This document shows positions 1-7,191 of a stretch of 64,000 nucleotides of DNA, piece after piece. Position 1 is the first letter of the stretch. Every line of letters begins with the position of its first letter. The notes beneath the pieces were generated by a model. The model saw only the letters and a list, made by a program, of their open reading frames with translations, was not told where the DNA came from and ran no database searches. The stretch comes from Bog-159 sp050008575 (GTDB taxonomy: Bacteria; Acidobacteriota; Terriglobia; Bryobacterales; Bryobacteraceae): assembly GCA_050008575.1 (NCBI GenBank), contig JBEKMJ010000036.1:10541-74540 (forward strand), written 5' to 3'. A program made the position numbers and the translations under genes.

Positions 1-927
1 GGAAAGCCGATGACGCCGGAACCGTACGTGATCCTGCATGTGAACGGCTTGCGCGTAGCCGTGATCGGAGGAATGACCGATACCTTGAATACGCTGAGTA
101 CGGCAAAATCGTTGGGCGAATGGCATACCCTTCCGGTGGTGGAGACGGTGCGCAAATATGCCCGGCAACTGCGCAGCCAGTCCGACCTGGTGGTCCTGCT
201 GGCGCACATCACGGGCTCGGAAGAGAACGAAATCCTGAATTCGGTTCCCGAGATTCCGGTGTCGGTTACCGGCCATATCCACTCGGGATTGACCGAAGCC
301 CTGTCGCATGACGGCCGCGTGCTGGTTCGCGTGAGGAGTTATGGCGAAGAACTGGGCCGGTTGGAATTGAAGGTCGATACCGGGAAGAAAGCGCCGGTCT
401 GGTGGGCGTGGCGGCGCATCCCGGTGGAGTCCGCCAAGATCGTGCCGGATACAGCGATGGCTGAGCAGGTGAAGCTTTGGGAGGACAAGGTTGCCGCGCA
501 GGTCGACCGCCCGCTGGCGATCTCAACCCGCGCTTTCAACAAAGCCGAAGTGAAGGGCCTCATCGAGCGGGCTTTGCGCGAGGAAACCCACTCCGATTTC
601 GCATGGATGAACATGGGCGGCATCCGCGACACGCTGCCACAAGGGCAGTTGCTCGATCGCCAGATCTGGAATATCATGCCTTTCGACAACGACGTACTCA
701 TTGGTACCTTCAAAGGCCGAGACCTGCCGGCGGTAGTGGTTGGCGGCAAGACGATCGACCCGGACCGCGACTACACACTCGCCGTGAGCGATTACACTGC
801 CGCCAATCAAGGCACGCAGGAGAATCTACGGACGACCGGCCTGCGGTTTCCCGACGACGCCGGGCGGATGCGGGATATTCTGCTGGACTGGTTCCGTAAG
901 AAGAAGGTCATTGAAAGGGTGGAGTGA
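1..927 (+). CDS. 5'-nucleotidase / metallophosphatase, C-terminal part (5' end outside window)
   Basis: The frame is open to base 1, so the true start lies upstream. The visible part begins at the end of a calcineurin-type metallophosphatase domain: GHIHSGL near residue 88 (counting from the ATG at 10) is the family's GHxH metal-ligand motif. A 5'-nucleotidase C-terminal substrate domain follows (roughly residues 145-290), with FDNDV and a Tyr/Asn-rich loop. In the UshA family this domain holds the nucleotide while the N-terminal metals cleave the phosphoester, usually in the periplasm. A signal peptide cannot be checked. The end carries the ribosome site of the next gene, so the two are probably co-transcribed. 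Confidence 0.85.
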   Translation, partial: GKPMTPEPYVILHVNGLRVAVIGGMTDTLNTLSTAKSLGEWHTLPVVETVRKYARQLRSQSDLVVLLAHITGSEENEILNSVPEIPVSVTGHIHSGLTEALSHDGRVLVRVRSYGEELGRLELKVDTGKKAPVWWAWRRIPVESAKIVPDTAMAEQVKLWEDKVAAQVDRPLAISTRAFNKAEVKGLIERALREETHSDFAWMNMGGIRDTLPQGQLLDRQIWNIMPFDNDVLIGTFKGRDLPAVVVGGKTIDPDRDYTLAVSDYTAANQGTQENLRTTGLRFPDDAGRMRDILLDWFRKKKVIERVE

Positions 928-931
928 ACAT

Positions 932-1483
932 ATGCCGGTGCTGATCTCTCTGCTCCGCGGAGTGAATGTGGGCGGCCACCACAAGGTGAAGATGGACGAT
1001 CTGCGAGCGATTTACGAGTCGCTCGGCTGCGACGGGGTACAAACCTTCATTAACTCCGGCAATGTCATCTTCAAGACGGCGGCGCGCGATCTAGCGCGCC
1101 TGCGCAGCCGGATCGAAGACGCCATCGAGAGCGCTTGCGGCTTTCGCTCGGACGTGATGCTGCGCACGCCTTCCGATCTGCGCGGCGTGATTGCCAGTAA
1201 CCCGTTCGCGGCGCGGCCCGGCATCGATGCGAGCAGGCTCGCCATCCACTTTCTGGCCGCCGATCCGAGCGCCGCAGCGCGGGAACAGGTTCTCGCAATT
1301 GACGCCGCCCCCGAGGAATTGCACGTCGCCGGGCGCGAGCTGTACATCTACTACCCGAATGGCATGGGGCGTCCGAAACTATCCCTGCCGCTGGTGGAGA
1401 GGACCCTGCGGACGTCCGGCACCAGCCGCAATTGGAACACCGTGCGGAAGTTGCTGGAGATGGCGGAGAAGCTGGAATCGTAG
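932..1483 (+). CDS. DUF1697 family protein
   Basis: A 183-residue protein of usual length for DUF1697. The N-terminus MPVLISLLRGVNVGG and the internal TFINSGNVIF are the hallmark blocks of this family, whose biochemical role is unknown. The ATG at 932 is chosen over the TTG at 911 because GGAG lies at 921-924, straddling the stop codon of the 5'-nucleotidase, and because family members begin with this motif. The 4-base gap to the upstream gene suggests one transcript. No membrane segment or signal peptide is seen, so it is cytoplasmic. Confidence 0.85.
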   Translation: MPVLISLLRGVNVGGHHKVKMDDLRAIYESLGCDGVQTFINSGNVIFKTAARDLARLRSRIEDAIESACGFRSDVMLRTPSDLRGVIASNPFAARPGIDASRLAIHFLAADPSAAAREQVLAIDAAPEELHVAGRELYIYYPNGMGRPKLSLPLVERTLRTSGTSRNWNTVRKLLEMAEKLES

Positions 1484-1484
1484 G

Positions 1485-1976
1485 CGCGGTAGGACCTCGC
1501 TAACTTGCCTCTCAAAGTCAAAATCGCCAAAGACTGCATGTTACCGGTGAGCCGCGATGCCCTGCCATGCCGACTTGGCAATCCATTTTGAGATTAGCAG
1601 GCGCCATTCCACGCCGAACGCTTCAGCCACTCACAACTCCAACAACAACCAGGAGGAGGGGAAATACTCCTCGCCGCTACGCACCGTCGCGGGACCAAAC
1701 ACCCAAGAAATGCGAGCAGCAGCGCATCCGGTTCGGCAATCCGGCCTTGATGCTAGGGTCGCTCAACAAGTCTCTGCCGGTAAAGACGTGAAACCCCCTG
1801 GCCCTCGCCAGTTTCTTGATGACATCCAATTGATCGCCGCGATAGTGACAGGAGACAAACAACGATTTCCCCTCCGGGAATGGCACACCGAACAAGGAAC
1901 TGAATTGCTGAATCAGCGTGTTCACCAACGCCCAAAACACGTTGTTATCGTTGGCAGCCGGCTTAGTGCTTTGCAT
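1485..1976 (-). pseudogene. Decayed TIR-like domain protein
   Basis: Reading the minus strand from an ATG at 1976, one frame gives a TIR-like beginning: LFVSCHYRGDQ, then FHVFTGRDLL, then CSHFLGVWSRDGA, ending at a TAG at 1677-1679. One base out of frame the homology-like text continues: SGEEYFPSSWLLLEL, an in-frame TGA where a Gly would be expected, then VAEAFGVEWRLLISK, another stop, and a final acidic stretch. The order (FVS start, GR-D-L loop, E-Y-PSSWLLLEL helix) resembles TIR or TIR-like nucleotide-binding folds. At least one frameshift and two stops show it is dead. The upstream part runs into a hairpin repeat at 2066-2104. The family call rests on motif resemblance alone. Confidence 0.55.
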
Positions 1977-2065
1977 GGGCTGGAGCGGCTTGCTTCCCAC
2001 CGGCCGCCGTAGTTCCTCGGGTAGCCGATCGTCAGCCGGAGATCTCTTGCAGCGCTGGATTCTTG

Positions 2066-2104
2066 CGGGGCCTCTTCGCCCGCGCAGGCTGCGAGCCTGC
2101 CCCA
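2066..2104 (-). repeat. Family A palindromic element (short copy)
   Basis: Read on the minus strand this starts GTGGGGCAGG and contains two hairpins (CAGGCTCGCAGCCTG, then a GCGGGC-type arm). It lies 5 bases past the stop codon of the ADOP permease and upstream of the TIR-like relic. It matches the other family A copies in this window. Confidence 0.8.
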
Positions 2105-2109
2105 CGACG

Positions 2110-4788
2110 TCATTCGGAACGCAGCGCATTGGCCGGATCGACCACTGTGGCGCGCCGTGCGGGCAAGTAACACGCCAGCGCCGCGACGGCGATCGCGGCC
2201 ACCGGAACGGCTGTAAACGTCAGCGGATCGGCCGCGCTCACCTCGTAAAGCAGGCTCGACAGCACGCGTCCCAGCGCCAGCGCGCCCACAATTCCCAGAG
2301 CCACGCCCGGCAGCGCCAGCTTCACGCCTTGCCGCAGCACCAACCGCCGCACATCGCCGGCTTGCGCGCCCAGCGCCATGCGCAGGCCAAATTCATGCGT
2401 ACGCTGGCTCACCGCATAGGAGATCACGCCGTAGATTCCGATCGCCGCCAACGTCAGCGCCAGTCCCGCGAACAGCGCCACCAGGAACAGCGCGAAACGC
2501 GGCGTGGAGACATTGGCGTCCGCGATGTCGTCCATGGGACGAACGTTCGCGACGGCCAGCGTGGGATCGAGTTGGCGCACCGCCTGCCGCAATGCGTTCC
2601 CCAGCAGGGCAGGGTCGGAACTGCCGCGCATCACCACCGCCATGTTGTTGTTGACGCCGACGGGCGACTGTTCAATGGGCCACCAGAGCGCCATCTCCGG
2701 CGTTGGGCTATCGGGCTTGTCTTTCACGTCGCCCACGATGCCGACGATGGTCATCCACTCCTGCTCCTTGGGGTGGTCGTCGATGGCGACGCGCCTGCCG
2801 AGCGCGTCTTCATTGGGCCAATAACGGCGGGCCATGCTCTGGTTGACGATTAGGGCCAGCGGCGCTTTCATATCGTCGGCGGGGGTGAAGAACCGGCCGC
2901 GGATTAGCGGAATGCCGGCGGCGTAAAAGTACCCGGGGCTGGCGACATGATAGCGCGCGTGGAAATCCTGGCCGGAGGGTGGCTTCGTGCCCTCGATATT
3001 GAGGCCGCCGATGTTGTCGTCATAGCCGGTCCAGGGCAGGTCGGTGCCGACTCCGGCGGCGCGAATTCCGGCTCCGGAATTCAGGCTGGCGCAGAGGCGG
3101 GTCCAAAAGCGCGGCGCATCCATGGCCTTGTAAGTGGCGTACGGGAGAGATACGCGGGCGGTGAGAAGATGTTCGGGGCGGAAGCCGGGGTCGGCGCGCA
3201 GCAGGTTCACGAAACTGCGCAGCATCAGGCCGGCGCCGATCAGGAGCAGGCAGGCCAGACCCACTTCGCCAACCACCAACGCGCTACGCAGCCGGAGATG
3301 CCCGCGGTTAACGCCGGCCCCGCGCCCGCTGCCGCGCAGCGTGTCCTGCACATCGGTGCGCGCGGCCTGCAAAGCAGGGGCCAGGCCGAAGAGGACGCCG
3401 GTGGCCAAAGCGACGAGCAGCGTAAAGGCGAAGACGGCGGCGTTGACGTGAATCGTATCGGCGCGCGGGAAGCCGGCGGGCAGCAGGGCCACCAGCCCGC
3501 GCACGCCCACCACCGCAATGGCAGTGCCGAGGGCGCCGCCGAGAAAGGCCACCAGAAGGCTTTCGGTCAGCATCTGCCGCACCAGGCGCGGCCGGCTGGC
3601 GCCTAGCGCGGTGCGCACGGCAATCTCGCGCTGCCGGGCCGTGGCGCGCGCCAGCAGCAGGCTGGCCGCGTTGGCGCAAGCGATCAACAGCACCAGGCCG
3701 ACCGCGCCCAGCAGGACCAGAAGCAGCCGTTCGCTGGGTCCCACGATTTCCTGGTACAGCGGAATCGCCAGTGCCTGCCAGCCATCGAGCGCGCCGGGGT
3801 GCTCGCGGGCAAGCTGCGCGATCAGGGCGTTCACCTCCGCCTGCGCCTGCGCGGCCGTGACGCCTCGCTTCAGCCGCCCGATGGCTTCCAGAAAATGCGA
3901 GCCGCGCTGGGTGGGATCGCCCCGGAACGCAAACGGCCACCAGAGATCCACGGTTTCGCCGTGAGCTATGCCGTTATACTGGTTGCCGGGGTGTTCGGTG
4001 CCCGGCGGCATGACGCCGGCGACCGTGAACGGCCGCGCATCCAGGGTGATCTTCCGCCCGACGATGTTAGGTTCGGCGGCAAAACGGTGGCGCCATAGCC
4101 GGTCGCTCAGAATCACCTGCTGGTCGTTGCCGGGGATCTCATCGTTAGCAGTGAACTCGCGGCCGCGCGCGGGGTGCAATCCCAGGGTATGGAAAAACCC
4201 GGCGGTGACGGCGAAGCCGGTGAAGCGCTCGGGCTGGCCGGTCCCGGAAAGCTGCAGGTCGGCGTGGGCGTAGCCGGCGAGAGACTCGAACGAACGGTTG
4301 CGCGCCCGAAAATCGCGGAAGTCGAAGGGGTTCAGCGGGAACGTGGGGTAGGTCGCGCTGTGGAAGAAGACGCGCACGATGCGATTGGCCTCCGGGTATG
4401 GAAGCGGACGCAGCAGCACGCCGTCGATCACGCTGAAGATGGCGCTGTTGGCGCCGATAGCGAGCGCCAGCGTGAGCACGACGACCACGGTAAAGCCCGG
4501 GGCCTTGCGCAGCATGCGCAGCGCGTATCGCAGGTCGCGCCAAAGGGTTTCGATGTTATCCGTGCGTCGCATATCGCGGCATTCCTCCTGTATTTGCGTG
4601 ACGCCGCCCAGTTTGCGGAGCGCGGCGAGGCGCGCTTCACCGGGCCGCATGCCCGCGGCCAGATTTTCTTCCATCTGCCGGTCGAGATGGAAACGCAGTT
4701 CCGTGTCGAGATCTTGCTCCACGCGGTTGCGGCGCCCCAGGGAGCGCAACCGCAGCCGGAGAATATCCCAACCGCGCCGCGGCTTCAT
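2110..4788 (-). CDS. ADOP-type ABC transporter permease (MacB/FtsX-like)
   Basis: An 892-residue permease of the acidobacterial duplicated orphan permease type: a short N-terminal helical region (ELRFHLDRQMEENL, about residues 30-45), a first membrane helix near residue 95 (VVLTLALAIGANSAIFSVI), a MacB-like periplasmic domain, an FtsX four-helix unit, then a second periplasmic domain and a second FtsX unit ending in PARRAT-VDP-ALR. The family lacks a dedicated ATPase next door, and none is present here. The ATG at 4788 is chosen because it overlaps the PadR stop as ATGA and MKPRRGW starts the family; the 48 codons upstream are an artefact of PadR overlap. The substrate is unknown. Confidence 0.9.
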   Translation of the reverse strand: MKPRRGWDILRLRLRSLGRRNRVEQDLDTELRFHLDRQMEENLAAGMRPGEARLAALRKLGGVTQIQEECRDMRRTDNIETLWRDLRYALRMLRKAPGFTVVVVLTLALAIGANSAIFSVIDGVLLRPLPYPEANRIVRVFFHSATYPTFPLNPFDFRDFRARNRSFESLAGYAHADLQLSGTGQPERFTGFAVTAGFFHTLGLHPARGREFTANDEIPGNDQQVILSDRLWRHRFAAEPNIVGRKITLDARPFTVAGVMPPGTEHPGNQYNGIAHGETVDLWWPFAFRGDPTQRGSHFLEAIGRLKRGVTAAQAQAEVNALIAQLAREHPGALDGWQALAIPLYQEIVGPSERLLLVLLGAVGLVLLIACANAASLLLARATARQREIAVRTALGASRPRLVRQMLTESLLVAFLGGALGTAIAVVGVRGLVALLPAGFPRADTIHVNAAVFAFTLLVALATGVLFGLAPALQAARTDVQDTLRGSGRGAGVNRGHLRLRSALVVGEVGLACLLLIGAGLMLRSFVNLLRADPGFRPEHLLTARVSLPYATYKAMDAPRFWTRLCASLNSGAGIRAAGVGTDLPWTGYDDNIGGLNIEGTKPPSGQDFHARYHVASPGYFYAAGIPLIRGRFFTPADDMKAPLALIVNQSMARRYWPNEDALGRRVAIDDHPKEQEWMTIVGIVGDVKDKPDSPTPEMALWWPIEQSPVGVNNNMAVVMRGSSDPALLGNALRQAVRQLDPTLAVANVRPMDDIADANVSTPRFALFLVALFAGLALTLAAIGIYGVISYAVSQRTHEFGLRMALGAQAGDVRRLVLRQGVKLALPGVALGIVGALALGRVLSSLLYEVSAADPLTFTAVPVAAIAVAALACYLPARRATVVDPANALRSE

Positions 4789-5111
4789 TGCACAATCACC
4801 AGCCCCACGGCCCGCGACAAGCGCTCCCACTGCGCCAGCTCTTTCTCGAGTTGACCGCGACCCGCCTTGGTCAGCTCGTAGAATTTCGCTTCGCGCCCAG
4901 TCTCGGTCTTGCGCCACGCGGCGCGGATCCAACCCTGCTGCTCCAGCCGATGCAGCGCGGGATAGAGCGCGCCCTGGGTGACTTGCAATACGTCCTGAGA
5001 GACCTGCTCGATGCGCTTGGCGATGGCCCAGCCGTGCTTCGGCTCGAGCGCGATGGTGCGGAGAATCAGCAGATCCAGGGTGCCCTTGATCAGATCGGAT
5101 GGCTTGCTCAT
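4785..5111 (-). CDS. PadR family transcriptional regulator
   Basis: A 108-residue winged-helix repressor. LIKGTLDLLILRTIAL and the recognition region TQGALYPALHRLEQQGWI are typical of PadR. A short C-terminal helix follows, so it is the small subfamily-2 type. The stop overlaps the start of the ADOP permease by four bases (ATGA), so the two are translated together. In acidobacteria such PadR/ADOP pairs are common and the regulator is assumed to control its own permease operon. A perfect palindrome 22 bases upstream of the start is a candidate operator. Confidence 0.93.
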   Translation of the reverse strand: MSKPSDLIKGTLDLLILRTIALEPKHGWAIAKRIEQVSQDVLQVTQGALYPALHRLEQQGWIRAAWRKTETGREAKFYELTKAGRGQLEKELAQWERLSRAVGLVIVQ

Positions 5112-5132
5112 GCTTGCCTAATTAATCTACAA

Positions 5133-5142
5133 TAGATATCTA
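5133..5142. promoter_or_regulatory. Candidate PadR operator, perfect palindrome TAGATATCTA
   Basis: A 10-base perfect palindrome in the AT-rich 77-base gap upstream of padR and downstream of the ygiD-like gene. PadR proteins bind dyad sites of about this kind in their own promoters. The location and symmetry are seen directly; the binding is inferred. Confidence 0.4.
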
Positions 5143-5188
5143 AGCTATTTACAATACGTCAGACCGCGCCGGGTGTCAAGAGTGGGCG

Positions 5189-5968
5189 TTAGCCAATCTT
5201 CACGGTGAGCATGGATATGGATCCGCCATCCACGCCCTCCACCGGGAAGGCGACCGTTTCGCCCGCCTGCCGCGACGCGATGACATAGAGCAGCGGCAGA
5301 TAGTGGTCCGGTGTGGGGATCGCCAGGCGCGCTTCGCGCCCCAGCCGTTCGTAGTTGACGAGCGGCCGGTGCTCGCCGGCGAGGATCATTTCGCGCGCTT
5401 GTCGCTCGAAGTTGACGGCCCAATCGAACGGCTCGACGATGTGGCGTCCCCAGGCGTAGGCGTGCAGGTTGTGGACCAGGTTGCCGCTGCCCACGATGAG
5501 CACGCCTTCTTCGCGCAGGGGCGCGAGGCGCTCGCCCAATTCATAATGGAAGGCCGCCGGTTGGGTTTCATCGATGCTGAGCTGCGCCACCGGGATATCG
5601 GCTTGCGGGTAGACGTGGCAGAGCACGGACCAGGTGCCGTGGTCGAGGCCCCAGGTTTCATCGAGATTGACGGGGAGGGGCCGCAGCAGGGATTGCACGC
5701 GGCGCGCGAGATCGGGATCGCCAGGCGCGGGATACTGCACCTGGTAGAGTTCCCGCGGGAAGCCGCCGAAATCGTGAATCGTGCGCGGCGCGGTGGCGAC
5801 CGTGACGCCGGTTTCGGGGACGAACCAGTGGGCCGAGACGCTGAGGATGGCTTTGGGGCGGGGGAGGGCCCGGCCTATGGCGTTCCAGGCTTCGGTGTAA
5901 GCGTTTTGCGACACGGCGTTCATGGGATTGCCGTGGCCGAAGAAGATGGATGGTGTCAGGGTTGGCAT
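5189..5968 (-). CDS. ygiD: Extradiol ring-cleavage dioxygenase of the YgiD / DOPA-4,5-dioxygenase type
   Basis: A 259-residue class III extradiol dioxygenase of normal length. The metal-site motifs are visible: SIFFGHGNPMNA at the N-terminus, VSAHWF near residue 45, GLDHGTWSVL near 108 and GSGNLVHNLH near 162, giving the conserved His ligands. In E. coli YgiD opens the ring of L-DOPA and similar catechols; the substrate here is not known. The start has GTGGAGC about 8 bases upstream. It is monocistronic, co-oriented with padR but separated from it by the putative operator. Confidence 0.88.
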   Translation of the reverse strand: MPTLTPSIFFGHGNPMNAVSQNAYTEAWNAIGRALPRPKAILSVSAHWFVPETGVTVATAPRTIHDFGGFPRELYQVQYPAPGDPDLARRVQSLLRPLPVNLDETWGLDHGTWSVLCHVYPQADIPVAQLSIDETQPAAFHYELGERLAPLREEGVLIVGSGNLVHNLHAYAWGRHIVEPFDWAVNFERQAREMILAGEHRPLVNYERLGREARLAIPTPDHYLPLLYVIASRQAGETVAFPVEGVDGGSISMLTVKIG

Positions 5969-6003
5969 GTTTGCTCCACTTATTTAATAGCTTAGTTCTT
6001 TGC

Positions 6004-6031
6004 GTTATCTGCGCAGATGAACGCAGATAAC
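6004..6031. repeat. Inverted repeat, 10-base arms
   Basis: GTTATCTGCG and its exact complement CGCAGATAAC are separated by 8 bases, between ygiD and the IS66 relic. It could form a hairpin or mark an old insertion edge. No function can be assigned. Confidence 0.5.
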
Positions 6032-6062
6032 AGCGGCGCGATTGGGCTGGTATACTGCCACA

Positions 6063-6098
6063 ATGAAAACCGACCTTTACACGAAAGTTGTTCGCACT
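6063..6098 (+). pseudogene. Truncated 5' end of a small membrane-protein gene
   Basis: A TATACT hexamer at 6051-6056 sits 6 bases before an ATG that opens MKTDLYTKVVRT. This resembles the start of a small single-helix protein type (MKxDLYTKVVLTVIA) that I recall from acidobacteria and other phyla. The expected hydrophobic stretch is missing: after about 12 codons the text becomes low-complexity and stops at 6187-6189, and the IS66-like sequence begins. I read this as a gene head cut by the IS66 fragment. Confidence 0.35.
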
Positions 6099-6294
6099 GG
6101 AATCGGACCAGGCGCACATGGGGCTGGCCCTATTTCCGATCGCCCAGTTATATCGGGTGGAGGAAGACGCACGTCCGCTGGGGGCGGATGACCGGCTACA
6201 GCTGCGCCAGTTACAATCGCGCCCCATTCCAGATAAATTGCGTAACTACCTGGAAGAGACTCAGCAGTCGCAGTACTTGTGGGAATTCTCATGA
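6088..6294 (+). mobile_element. IS66-family transposase, C-terminal relic
   Basis: About 68 codons match the tail of IS66 TnpC transposases: a stretch ending IAQLYRVEEDAR, then DDRLQLRQLQSRPIPDKL and a Leu-rich helix. A full IS66 transposase is about 500 residues, so more than 85 percent is absent, together with the accessory genes and the inverted ends. The relic runs to the stop at 6292-6294. The element is dead. Confidence 0.65.
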
Positions 6295-6422
6295 ACGTCT
6301 CGTTGTTCAGCGCTCCCAGCGCGCGTCTGCTAGCTCTGGAAAATAAGGTGGACACAAAACTGGACATTGAATGCGTACATTTCGCAGCCGGGCCGAGAAT
6401 AGCGGTTGAAGACAACAGCCGG

Positions 6423-6818
6423 ATGCCCTTGCGGATTCGAGCCGAGGAAAAAGCGCTGCTTTTGCGTGCCGTAGCGCTGAAGCACACCGATTTGACGGAT
6501 TTCGTGATTCGGAACGCAGTCGAAGCCGCCAGGGCGGTAGTCGAGGAGGCGGATCGTCTGCAGCTCTCCGAAAGAGATAGTCTCCGCGTGCTTGACCTGC
6601 TGGAAAATCCGCCTGCGCAGAACGCAAAACTGCTGGCGGCCGCTCGGGCATTGCCAAAGCGGCGGCGTAGCCGTGACGGGCTGGCACGCAGAGCCGATCG
6701 ACAAGAAGCACAGTCGGCAAGCGTTCGATTGTGGCGAGGAAGCGCTCAACGGCTTCTTGCGGCGTTACGCCCGCAAGAGCCGCGAACTGGGCGGTGCGAA
6801 GACATTTCTTGCGATTGA
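6423..6818 (+). CDS. DUF1778 (TacA-like) antitoxin with abnormal C-terminal extension
   Basis: MPLRIRAEEKALLLRAV, LTDFVIRNAVEAA and LSERDSLRVLDLLENPP are DUF1778 signatures: a ribbon-helix-helix N-terminus that binds DNA and a C-terminal arm that blocks a GNAT toxin. The family normally ends after a segment like AAARALPK, about 90 residues. Here the frame runs on and overlaps the toxin out of phase by 146 bases, giving 131 residues. Stops TAG (6668) and TGA (6674) occur one frame away, exactly where the normal end would be, so a 1-base indel just before 6668 is likely. An earlier ATG at 6291 would add 44 residues without family resemblance. Confidence 0.7.
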   Translation: MPLRIRAEEKALLLRAVALKHTDLTDFVIRNAVEAARAVVEEADRLQLSERDSLRVLDLLENPPAQNAKLLAAARALPKRRRSRDGLARRADRQEAQSASVRLWRGSAQRLLAALRPQEPRTGRCEDISCD

Positions 6819-7191
6819 CGACACCGATAATAAAATCATTCTCGGCTGCTACAGTCTGAGCCCCGCTTCAGTTGGCTACGCACGTCCCCCGGATACCATA
6901 CGGCGCGGCCTGGCACGACAGGATGTGCCGGGCTTCCGCTTGGCGCCCTTGGCCGTGGATCGCCGGCTCCAAGGACAGGGCCTTGGCGGGCAACTTCTGC
7001 TCGCGGCCGGCAGGCGCTGCCTTGTGGCCTCAGGGGAGGTTGGCGGTGTGGTGCTGGTCATCGACGCCAACAACGACCGCGTGGCACGCTGGTATGCCAG
7101 TTATGGCGCCGTGCCGCTGTTGGATGCGCCATTATCACTGCTGTTGCCGCTGGCGACCATCGAGGCCGCACCCAAAAAGCCCCGGAGATAA
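6673..7191 (+). CDS. GNAT acetyltransferase toxin (TacT-like)
   Basis: A 172-residue GNAT protein partner of the DUF1778 antitoxin. It contains RLAPLAVDRRLQGQGLGGQLL, with the acetyl-CoA pyrophosphate-binding R/Q-x-x-G-x-G loop, and the C-terminal WYASYGAVPL block. TacT-type toxins acetylate charged aminoacyl-tRNAs and stop translation. The GTG at 6673 is chosen because it gives the usual N-terminus (TGWHAEPIDKKHSRQAFDCG) and because the GTGA overlap with a stop in the ancestral antitoxin frame is typical. All core motifs look intact. The gene abuts the stop of a convergent permease. Confidence 0.85.
   Translation: MTGWHAEPIDKKHSRQAFDCGEEALNGFLRRYARKSRELGGAKTFLAIDDTDNKIILGCYSLSPASVGYARPPDTIRRGLARQDVPGFRLAPLAVDRRLQGQGLGGQLLLAAGRRCLVASGEVGGVVLVIDANNDRVARWYASYGAVPLLDAPLSLLLPLATIEAAPKKPRR

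Noticed and set aside
1677..2129. A 150-codon frame as an intact small protein upstream of the TIR relic
   Set aside because: Its N-terminal third translates the family A hairpin element; only the part from 1976 on resembles a protein, and it breaks at 1677.
1918..2853. A 311-codon plus-strand frame over the ADOP gene end
   Set aside because: Made of Arg/Gln/His text antisense to the permease C-terminus and the hairpin element; no motif.
4789..4932. N-terminal extension of the ADOP permease by 48 codons
   Set aside because: It reads the PadR gene in another frame; the ATG overlapping the PadR stop begins the family sequence.
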